Below, piece by piece: positions 23,101 to 35,100 of a DNA stretch of 64,000 nucleotides. Numbering within the stretch: position 1 is the stretch's first letter; the number at the start of each line of letters is the position of its first letter. The stretch is from Tretioscincus oriximinensis (taxonomy: Eukaryota > Chordata > Lepidosauria > Squamata > Gymnophthalmidae): NCBI GenBank assembly GCA_022410635.1, contig JAJVDF010000028.1:1685849-1749848 (forward strand), written 5' to 3'. The position numbers and the translations under genes were made by a program. The notes below the pieces were generated by a model. It was not told where the DNA came from. It did no database searches and saw nothing but the letters and a program-made list of their open reading frames with translations.

Positions 23101-26100
23101 ATATAGTATTTGAGCAGGGTACTTGTGGGGGAAGTCCAGCCTTGACATTTTAACTCACCCTGTGGTTGGATTTGATTTCTTAAATAAAATAATATGATAA
23201 ATAAAATGAGGGAGAGGATAAATCATATCTCTGGGATGGTTTAGTGAATCCTTCAGTGAGCAAGGGGTGGACTTGATGACGCTGGAGGTCCCTTCTAACT
23301 CTATTATTCTAAGGTAGGCTGACCAGATGACGCCTTTTGGGGGGGTTGACAACCCGTCTTGGTGGTGCCTCCTGGTTTTTTCTGAGGGAAAAAAATAATA
23401 AAAAACCCCTCAAAAAAGTCTTTTTTTGAAATAATTTTCCTCAGAAAAAACTAGGAGGCANCCCAAAACCGGGTTTTCAATCCCACACAAAAGGGATAAT
23501 CTGGTCAGCCTATTCTAAGACTATTTTTTCACTTACCTGTCTGGGAATCATTCTATCCAGACAACAAAGAAGAGCATTTTCACACCATTCACAAATCATA
23601 CTATGTGATCAATCTTGCCTCTGCCCCAGGAACAGGAAGTGAATGTTGTTTTCTCTAGCTATTTTCTGTCTTGTCAATCAATTTATTTGTATACTGCCTT
23701 TATAAAACAACAGCGTCAAGGCAGTTTACCACAAAATCAAGAAAGCAAAATGTTTGCATTATTATATAAATTATAATAAATAACAGTACATTGCTAATTG
23801 TAAGAGAAAGTACCAAGATAAAACATATCATAAAAATATAATCATCATTATGGTCAGTTCCAATGTAGTGTTCTGCCTATAGTCCCTATCTAGTAAGAAC
23901 TGATAGAGTCAGCAAATAGAGAATCTCAAAGCAGGAACTTACTGTGATCCAAGCCTGGTCTTATTTCTCTCTGTTTACCATTTCAAGCAATAGCAACCAC
24001 AGATTCTGATGGTAATATTCTATATATATTGCTGTATGTAATTCTTCCCAAACACTGTAATACAGTATTTGCACTTTCCATGAAATTGGAATGATTGTGG
24101 ACTATTTAAAGTTAGGTTTAAGAATAGTGATATAATTAGCAAATGCAAATGGTTTTTCCTGCCAATTGCTTGGACTATTTTTCAGTCCCAAAGTGCAAAA
24201 ACGCAAGGTAAGTTTAAAGTCAATTTAAGAATGCAAGATAACATTAAGAATGATTGGGGATTATTGGGAGATGGTGAAGTAATTAGCAATGTGAATGCAG
24301 CCTTCCAGCTGATTTCTTAGACCCTTCCCAATCAAAGTGTGAATCCAACTAAGGGTCTGCCACTAACCCTTGCAGTGTGGAGGAACTCCGTTACTGCTTG
24401 TTATCCCATTAGAACAAATCCTTCCTTCTCTTGTTTCTGCCCCAGGTTCTATGCTGATATTGCGTACTTTTATTTATGTGCCTAAAATCTGTTTAAAATT
24501 GATGTGTTGTCACAGTTTACTATTTAGTGCCCATACTATCCCCCCATCTCTTTCACTATCTTTCTCTCTTTCTCCATCTTTGTTTCTGTTTTTATTACAC
24601 TGTAATATTATTTATTTATATTTATATCTCATCCTATACCCTATATTTATTCTGTTTTAGCTATCTTTATAACTGATTTCCTGGGACCCTCTAAGATCCC
24701 ATTATCTTAGAGGGTCACAAAATCAGTTATAAAGATAGCTAAAAGACTGGTTAAAAAACAGTGACATGGAGGAAGGATATTATTATTCTCTCCTTTATTC
24801 TCAAACACCAACTACTGTGTCATATGAAAGATAGAGTATGACTGGCAGGGTATGACCGGATAGGTCCCATCAGCTCTGGGTTGTGCGCCCTCTTCTTAAG
24901 CCTTCCCTGGACTTAGAAGAGTTAACTACTGTTCGGTGGCCAACATACCCTTCCTTGGCAAGCTATTGGAAAGAGCTGTGGCTGTTCAACTGCAGGCATG
25001 CTTGCAAGAAACGGATTATCTAGACCCATTTCAATCTGGCTTCAGGCCTCGTCATGGCATTGAAACTACCTTCTCCTGGACAGGGACAGGGGCAGTGCAT
25101 CCCTGTTGGTTCTCATGGACCTCTCAGCGGCTTTTGATATTATTAACTGTGGTATCCTCCTGGAGAGGCTAAGGGGTTTAGGAGTTGGTGGCACTGCCTT
25201 GCAGTGGTTCTGCTCCTATCTCCAAGGCCACTTCCAGAGAGTTGTGGTGTGGGAGTCTTGCTCAACAACCTGGGAGCTCATTTGTGGGGTTTCTCAGGGA
25301 TCTATCCTCTCCATCATGCTGTTCAACATCTATATGAAGTTGCTGGGAGAAGTCATAAGGAGATTTGGAGTGAAGTGTCATCGGTATTCTGGTGACACTC
25401 AGCTTTATCTCTTTGTTCCATCTGAATCAGTAGAGGTGGTTGAAGTGCTTGACAGGTGCCTAAAGGCCATAATGGGCTGGAGGGGGCCCCAACAAATTGA
25501 AGCTGAATTCAGACAAGATGGAGATGCTGTGTGTCACTTCGTGCTGAGTCCATGAAGTTCTGGACAGGGTTAAATTGCCCTATAAGGGNCAAGTGAGAAA
25601 TATAGGGGTGCCTCTGGATCCTTCACTGACACTTGAAGATCAGGTGGAGGTGCAGGGGAGGTGTGCTACTTCCAGCTACATCCGGTCCACCAGTTGCGGC
25701 CACTTCTGCACAGGGATGGTCTGGCCACAGTAGTCCATACAATGGTAACTTCCAGATTGGACTATTGTAATGCACTCTGTATGAGGCTGCCCTTGAAAAC
25801 AGTTCGGAAGTTGCAGCTGATGTAAAACACAGCCACTAGACTGCTGGCTAAAACAACTGGTTGGATGCACATTATGCTGGTCTTGAAAAAGCTGCACTGG
25901 CTACCAATTTGCTACCAAGTCCAGTTCAAGGTATTAACTTCAAATTATCTTTTCCCATATGAGCCTGTCCATGCCTTAAGATCTGCAGGGGAGGCCCTCT
26001 TGATTGTACCTCCTCCCTTAGTGGCAGAGAATGTGGGAACTTGGGATAGGGCCTTCTCTGTGGCAGTTCCCAGACTATGGAATGGTCTCCCCCTTGAGGT

Positions 26101-29100
26101 GCATCAATCACCATCTCTGTGTGCATTCAAAAATGCTTGAAAACGCACTTCTTTTGCTGAGAAAACTGCTGACCTTCCCTACTTTTAGATGCTGCTGTTT
26201 TTTTAATATGTTAACTGTGTTTGCCCTGAGACCTTTGAGTATAGGGCAGTATAGAAATGTAAATAAATAAATGAATAAATAAATGAATGAATGAATGAAT
26301 GAACGTTTGTTGCTTCTTCCTGCAGACNCCTGATCCATTCTGTACTTAGTTTGGACAAGCCAGGCTTTTCATTGCTTTGAAACAATTGTCTGTTTGCACC
26401 CCGCCTGCATTTCCACTGTTCTCCAATGAAGAGATGCCCTTCTGTTGAATCAGAACCTTTAAATTTAAGATACATTCTTTGGCAATTAATTGTATGGTGT
26501 CTAAACTCGTTCTACATGTAGGAATATTACTCTACAAATTGAAGGTAGAACAAAGGTTTTGGTTTTTTATCTCCTTAGGTTTTGGCTTCTAACTCAACAA
26601 GGTTTAAAATAGCTCCAAGTTTTCTGAATTATTATTTAAAATCTTCTTGTGTTGTTAAGTAGTGGAAATCATGTGGGCCATATTCTTCAAATACATAATT
26701 CTGTAAAGGAAAATAAAGTTTTGCAATTGTAGATTCTTTTGCTTTAATCGTTTAACATTTTAATGAGTGTATTCAGTATAAAAAGATACATTGCAGGTTA
26801 TTTTGCTATAGTCAGTGGAGAAAGGATATAGTAATATTTATCAGAGTTATACTTTCTCTGCCTNTGTATATATTACCGTATATGTGTGTGTGAATTTCCC
26901 CCCAGTATTTTATTGTGTTTTCTCAGCCTATAAAACCATTTATACAACTTGCTACTTGTCACATAGGTATGGGAAAAATATCCCGGCATTGCTGTTAGAA
27001 GGGTTTCTTCTTTTAGCTGTCATTGCTCTAATACATTTCTGTGATACTAATACTGAATAAATAGTTCTATGTTTTTGAAAGATTTATTGAAACCCTTTCT
27101 GGAACCTTTAACTTCTGACTTTTTCATAGTTGCAGCAGCCTTTTTTTTAATGAGTTCATATAGAGTGCTATGTATGGGGAAATTACCTTAAGCACATGTA
27201 GAAGACTTCTGTGAACTGAGCGTCATAAAGGCATGAAATAAACATGAGCTCAGTCTGGTTTATTAATATATAAAGTTGCTCAACTGTTTGACTACAGTTA
27301 ATATTGGACCCCTGGTCATTTCCAAATGAATATTTTTAAGAAAAAAGCCAGGCTTAGGTCCTGGTTTAAGGAGTTCTGTAGTCCTCATAGTCAGCGTGGA
27401 ATTAGTGTTAATCTGTATTAGATCTGTAATCCAGAGTTTACATACACAGAAGTATTAAAAATACCTGTGTTAAAATACAAAATTGAAAGATAAAAATAAA
27501 ATACGGAAACTGCAAATTCTGAAGCACTATCCATAGGAGAATGCCAGCACGTACAAAATAATTTTCTAGAGGTAGCTAGATGATTGTTCATTCTATAAGG
27601 TGATTGTTTCTACGGAGTTAGGTCTGTTAGTGATGCACACCTCCACATAATCTTGGTTGGATGGTACTGAGAGAAGTCGAATCTAGATTACCACTGAAAT
27701 AAAAACTGACCACATTTGAATAATACATCATATACGGGCTGCACATGTATAAATTAGAAATCGGGGCCTGTACTAGCTCACAATGGCGTATGGACATGAA
27801 GTTTCTTTGACCGCTTTCTGGACCAGAATAAAGGCATGTATGAATCAGGCCTAGGTGGAAATCTCAATGACAGTTGCTGCCCTTTTCAAAATCTATAGAG
27901 GTCAGGCTCATAATTATCTAGTTCATCACTGCTTATCTCATACAAAAACTAATTTCTTTCTGAAAATCTTCAGCAGTGTGGGAAGTTTAAGATTCAGCTG
28001 CCACCAACTAGTTAGAAGTTCTTTTTCAAAACATCTGAAACCCTGCATCTTAATGAAGCTANAGGATTTTGAAAAACGTAATTTTTTGCATCAGTGTCCT
28101 TGGTTTCTGATTCTAGTCTCTATATTATTTTCTTCATTTCTACTTTTTGACTTGTTATGTTCATCATTGCTTAAAAGCTATGTAGTACTTGCATCAATTC
28201 TGCTCCATTTAGCTTAGAATCTGTAATAAAGAAAGTCGCAAGATAAAAAACATTTACAGCAAGNTTTTTTGTGTATGGAAATGTCTAGATCTTTCTTCAG
28301 TGCCCTTTAACTACTAGTTTCCCTTACACTGTCTCTCTCATTCTCTGCTCTATACTCAAAGGTCTCAGGGTGGGTACAATAAAAGCAAAAATACAAAATT
28401 GATATATTAAAACTATGTGATGGTGGGAAAGAAAATGGCATTTCTTCAACCAAAGGCCAGGTTAAAGAGGTCTTCAAAGAGTTTCTGAAAGAATACAGTG
28501 ATAGTGACTGATGCACCTCAAGGGGGAGACTATTCCATAGTTAGAGGGCAACTACCAAGAAAGTCCTGCCCCAGGTTCTTTTGCTATTGGAAGGGTTGGT
28601 ATAACCAGGAGGGCTTCATCTGCAGATCTTAAGGCACAGGCTGGTTGATATGGAAGAAAGCATTGCCTTGGATATTTGGGGCCCAAGTTATTTGGTGCCT
28701 TATAAGTTAGGGTTAACACCTTGAATTGAACTCAGTAACAGTTTTGCAGCCATTGCAGCTCTTTCAATAGCGCTGTGATGTGTATCTTGCAAGTTGTTTC
28801 AGTCAGTAGGGTTGAGGCTTGTCTGTGGATCGTTGCAGCCTAGTATGAAACATGAAAGTATGCAGAAGGAATAGAAGGAAATGTTCAGAAAGTGAATTTC
28901 CAGGCGATCTACCTAGGTCTTTCGGCCTGGACTCACTAATAGTTCTGAGGCTTGGCGTTTCCCATCATTATTCAGAGGTGCGCTTTTAACATGTCTAGAT
29001 GCATTGAAATTGGACTAGCTCCTTCCAAGTATTGTTGTGATAAAGCACCTAGGTGTAAACTATCATAATTTGAAAAGATAAATAATTTTTAAGACTATAA

Positions 29101-32100
29101 TTCCATGAATCTCGGTTGATGGATAGAGGTGATTCTGCAGTTCAAAGTTGCAATTAAACATTTTTGTTCTTCTATCTTTTGATAATTTGACACACAATCT
29201 GGAATATCTGTACTTTATTTCAGAGTATCTAAAGACAGCAGAATAAGTAAGAAATGTCTAGATGTAGCCTAAAGAAACAAAATGCACATAATCCTATACA
29301 ATCTGCCAGTTAAAGTATAAGGATTTTTTCTTCTTCTCTCTCTAAATTTGTTTAAATTATACTTCTTTATTATATCATCAGCAGTTGTTTTTCAAGGACA
29401 TCCAGAGTACAGACTTTACTTTCAGGTAAACTTGGCAAATGCTGGTTTATAAAGGATGGAAGAAACTTTCCCCATATTCCTATTTCAAAAGACATTTTTT
29501 GTAATTTTGCCTTGTAGTAATTTCTAGTATTTATTTTGTAAAAATAAACAAATGGAGGAGGGGAAGGATATGGAATTCCTGCCTTCTGATTAGTACCATC
29601 ACATTGTGAAAAATAGGTGAGCAGTTTTCTCCATTTATTTGTTCCTGTTTAGTTTATTTTTCTCCCTGTGGTCTTTTGTTAACACTGATCAAGCAGAGAC
29701 AGCAAGGTTAGTGGTGAAAGAGAAAGCCTCCGGGTCTTTTCTAGTCAGACTGAAACCTTTGATTGCCAGATTTTCCTAATTCTTCATTTCCAGGGCTTTG
29801 GTAGTGTGACCTTGTCTGCTGAATATGGCTTTATGGAACTGCAGAATTCTCACATGTATTCGGAAATGGGCAACCAGGCATTGTTTACAGGACGCCAAAT
29901 GAACTGTGTGCTCACAGCACATAGATAAACACACATTTCCTCTTTTTATCAGGGAGATTGCACAATGTGAAGTATGAGTTTCCAGTTGTATTCATTCCTT
30001 TCAAACCTTTTCCTGTTTAAGTAAGTAGGACTTTACTAATTGGATGCTGATCTGTTCCTCGATCTTCCTTCTCTTTTCTCTCTCTCTANTTTTTTTAAAT
30101 GTGCTTTTCAGTAGTTGAATCTAACACTTATCCCTAGCAGATCTTTCAAAGTTTCAAAAAAGGACTTTCTGCTGTAGTGGCTCATCCTTCTAAATGCAAA
30201 GTGAGCATTAATTAACAGTAATGATTGCTAATCACTTTGCTGTTATGTTCCTTTAGGAGCACTGCCATTATCCTTAAGTGAAATGCTTCTATATGAATAA
30301 ACAATGTATTTTTGTTGAGCAATAGTTTTTGTCACAACCTGGAGCTGCACAATCTAATGCTTTATTGCTACAAAGTGAAATATGTTTTATTTAAATACAT
30401 TCTTGAAAGTTATCTCAAGTTATGTTTTTCTAGAAAATATAGCAGTGGGCCTCATTGCTTTGGAGACAAACAAGAGGAAGGTAGGCAGCATGAGCTTTCA
30501 TAAAGTCATTTCATCAGAAGAAAAAGGTGGCAGATCTGAAGAATTAGACTTGACTACAAAAGTGCTATGAGATCTTCTTGCTAGATTTTCTGGACCCAGA
30601 TTAATGTGGCTATTTCTTTGAAATCTATTTTTTTCCAGTGTTGAATGTTTCTAAGTGAAATTGCAGGAGAAATCCAATTTTACAAAAGTATTGGAAACAT
30701 TTATCTAGATCAGTTTGGAATTTAATATTTTATATTGTGTGCATAGATGAGCACGATTTAGGCGAGTTAAGCATTCAGAAGAGGGACGTTGCAGTGGCAC
30801 ATTCGTTTAGTTAAAGAATAACCTCTAGGCAAACAAACNTTGTCAACAGGTCTTTGTGTATAGCTGAAAATAACGATAAAAGAACTGAACTGGAAACCAT
30901 GATGTTCTATTTTTAAAAGTCATGTAATGGAAATAGCTTTATTTAAAAGTGATGTGGCTTCACAGAACACAATAAGTTAAAAGTTCTGACAAAAATTGAG
31001 ATAAATATCTCCAAGAATGTAAGATATTGTTCTTTTCTATGTAAGGACAGTGGTCTGAGCAAAATTAAAATCAGTACTTTTTCCCCTCATATTAGAGGAT
31101 TTTTTTCTTGAAAAGATATCATTTATGTCCATAGAAGTGAGTGCATCTTGCCTTTGTAATAAGCAAGAGAAATCTAACATTAGGTTCTACCATCCTTTTA
31201 CATGACATAGAAAACAGGACAGTGAATTCATCCTATTTTTATATTGGAAAAGGATATATTTAGTTGAATTTCATTTTTCCCCTCCACACCCAGTTTATAA
31301 CGATGTATTTGAAAAGACGAACAGTCAGAAACTGGTTTTAGAACAGAATTATGACGTACAGTGGTAATATAGTATTCCTGGGGAGTATGAAAATGTGGAA
31401 TTACTCATATTTCTTACAAAATGTAACTAAGGTTCCAGTATCCAAGTGTTTTTTGAAGAGAATAAGGAATTGCTATGATTAGTTACCTTTCTTGCAGAGC
31501 AAACTACAAAGGGAAATTCACTGTTTGAGTACTGCAGTAGCCTTTTTCAGTTTGATGGACTATTATGTGAAGTTTCTTTTTTCCTCAAGTCCACTTGCTT
31601 TCACAAAACCTTGCTTCAGTGTTTCTGGATTACAAATGTATTAGGTTTACTACATTTGCATCTTGTGGAATGAATGTTTTTGACAGTTTCATTTTTATAT
31701 GCCAATACAATTCAAGGTATTTCAAAAGCAGTGCAACACTGCCCCCTTTGGGTTGTTAAATGTACTTAAGTTTCAAGCAGAAAGGTAGGCAATGAAATGT
31801 ATTCTTTGCTCATTGAGAAGGTTATTTTCCTAAATAAACAAAGTGATTTGTGGACTTATCATCCAGAAAGCAGTTACAAAACAAAAGGATATTCTTTTCT
31901 TTCACATTTCCTGAATGCTTGTTACTCTATTGTCTGATCAAATCTCAGAGTTCATCAGAGGCTTTTCTCAGTAATTTAGGGTCAGTAGAATCACTGAAAA
32001 CCTACTCATTTTCTTATAATTCCTTTCTTGAGTTTAGTTTAAAGAAGTAAACGTTCAGATTTCATTGAGCAATTACAAAGCTGTTCTACAAAGGCCTCAA

Positions 32101-35100
32101 TTAAGTCTTGATTCATACCAGTGGGGTTACAAATAAAAACTACATTGCAGGTCAGGTCATACAATTTTATCTTGCTGTGTTACTTTTTATATAGAACTTG
32201 GAATACGTATAATAATACATACACATGTGTAGTCTAAACGATTATTCTAGGTAGAGGCAAATATCCCATAGTGAGATTCTATTCATTTGTCTCTTACACT
32301 TATTTATATTTCATTTGCTTTGTTCTTCTTGTGTTACAGTTAACCTATCCATATAGTTTTCTGTGAATATAGTTCTATAAGAGTGAGCAGGCAGGAGGGG
32401 GGGATTCTTTAAATATACTTTTGTATTCTGTATATTTTCATATATGCATACTGAACTGCTCTGATATGTTTGGGTGAAGAATGCAATACAAATGAAATTA
32501 TTTTTTAAAATGAAATCATCATCATTTCTGTCAAGAAACCATCCTCTTGTACATCGGCCAGAGATCACAAATATGGAGGCCAGCATGTGAACTTTCACTT
32601 TTCAAATTCTTTTTGTGGTTTTTGTATTCTTTATTTATTTTTATATTTGTTTGTATACAGGGTGGGATAAAATTAACAAAGGTCTCAGTGTCACAGTAAA
32701 ACAACAGAAAAATATAAAAATATATAAACTGGTTCCTTAAAATGTCCGAGAAACTTTTTAGATATTGTTCAACTGCAACGTTTGACGTTTCATGCAGGTG
32801 ATGGTTATTTGGAGTTGCTTTTCATCATGTCTAGAAGGCTGTGGTTTGGCCTGTTCTGTTTTAAAATCTTTACTCCACTTTCCATGTAACGAAACTGATT
32901 TTACCATAGAACAGCGGTTCACAACCCGTGGGTTGTGACCTCAAAACCCGCAAAGGGTTTTCTGTGGGGTCACGATACCCCAATGGTAAGTGGATGGGCA
33001 TGCTGGAAAAGCTTTTTTTTTTTAATGCACGCTATGGAACTGCATGCAGCAGGCACGTGCTGCAATTAGTCCCACCTGCGTCACATCACATGATTGTGTG
33101 AGCTGTCATCTAAAAACTACTTAAATAATGTTAAAATTTGGAAAAGTCCCTCTCAGTGGATTTTGTTCTGTGTTGTGAATATCATAATTTAAATTTACTG
33201 TTATGTATTACTAACTCAATATTCCTAAACTAATTTATATTTACATATGATTTCTACCATTTTTACTAGGCTTGTGACTAAATAGTTTGGTTAGAATCTG
33301 TATACAATTTCAAAAAGGTCGAGGGAGTAAAATAAGCCAATAATGAAATTATATTGTGCATAAAAGAACAATCAATTTGCAGTGTGCTAACAAAAATGAC
33401 TAAAATACACTATGGGGAGAAGGAGAGAAAGAAAGGAAGAATGAGAATGAAGGAAAGAGAATTTGATTTTACAGTCTGCTGGGCAAGAAATTATATCAGN
33501 TGAAAAAAGTGTCAGAATTGATAGGTCAAAACTAACTAACTATTTATTTTAGTTAATAAGGCGATCTCATAGCATTTTAGGCCGTATTTGCATAGGACCC
33601 AATAATGCATGTTAGGGATTTGATGTAACACATCTAATGCATTAGAGATGTGTTATAACAGATTCTTAAAACATGTAATTGAGCTTGTGGAAACAGGTTC
33701 TTAGAGACTAACAAGAAAAAAGTAGGAATCATGAACTTTTGTAGACAAGTGTACTCCTTCAAATGTTATTGAGTCCATATCATCTAAAGAAGCAGGCTAA
33801 AGGTTAATCCACATGCCAGCCTTGTGGCTGGATTGGAGTGCCCCAGGGCAGTTTCACTGCATTAGATTGCGGCCCATCTGTGCTGACTGCATGGAAAAGG
33901 CCTGTTGCCCTGCTATTTTGATAGCAGTGCTCCATTCACCCGTGTGGACCTGGCATGCAGGGCTTCCTTGTTGTGGAGCGAAATTTCACACAAGACTTCG
34001 CTTCCAACAACCAATCAATGAACAGGTGCATGGGATCCACATCACCATGATGCCAGCATCCAACTTTTGCCATGGCACCAATGCAAGGAGGCCATTGGCA
34101 CCAGTATGCAGGGAAGCAGGTATGTACATGCAACCCGTGAGTCCATTATCCCTTAAAATGCACCACATAAGCACATGTGTGGATTTGGCTCATGCTACCA
34201 ACCTTTTNAAAAAGTTAGTCTCTAAAGTACTACTAGTCTAGAGTTCCCACATAAAATTCAGGAAGGTGTCTTGGCTCTTTAATGGCTCTATCATGGCCCC
34301 ACACACAGCAGCTGACAAGCCTTCAAGAATGGACCTCTCGATTGAAAGATCATTTCTTAGCCTCTGAACCACTGTACCTCTCTTGCAAGAGACTTTAAGA
34401 AGAGCAGTGTATAGTATGTGCTTGCTTTTATACGTCTTCTGGGGTCCTTGAGCAGTTAGTTGGCCAACATGAGAGCAGATTGCTGGACAGCTCTGATCCA
34501 GTGGAGCATTTCTTATGTTCGTATACTAGTGATATCTGTGGAAGCATTATCCCAACAGAATTAAGCAATTGGGTAACTTGGTCATTCTGTACCGTACTGT
34601 ACTGTATTTCTTGTTGTTGCATACTATTGAGTTGTGACCAACTACTGGTGGACTGTATGGGCTCCTCTAGCAGATATGCAGAAGCAGTTTGCCATTGCCT
34701 ACTTCTGGGTAGAGACTAGGGACCAACTGTCAGCCCTCTGTTTTGAACACCCAGTTAAATAAATAAGAAATACCTTAAAAGACTGATCATCCATTCCATT
34801 GCCATATTATCTATGAAGGTGATAAAAAAGAACAAGATATATTTTCTTGACTATAGCAAATTAAGATTTAGTTTAATTAAAATAATGATAAATGTGTATT
34901 ACATTACTGAGGACAATGAATTATTGCTATTCTGTCTAGTGGGAGCCTAAGTAATTTACTAAGACTCTGCAAAGAAGTGACAGAGCACCCACTGTAGACT
35001 GTTACAGGAAATGTCCTGTTTGTTCTACATACATTTCTTTTTTTAATTAAAATGTCAGTGATAATTTCATAGCACTCTGCCAAAAAGCAGAAAATAACCT

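Noticed and set aside
24936..25555. Reverse transcriptase frames as a possible host gene
   Set aside because: They are parts of a dead L2-type LINE: the catalytic box is altered, frames are broken and the element has its own 3' tail.
27855..28217. 120-codon open frame in intron 3
   Set aside because: Contains an N, low-complexity hydrophobic end, no family resemblance.
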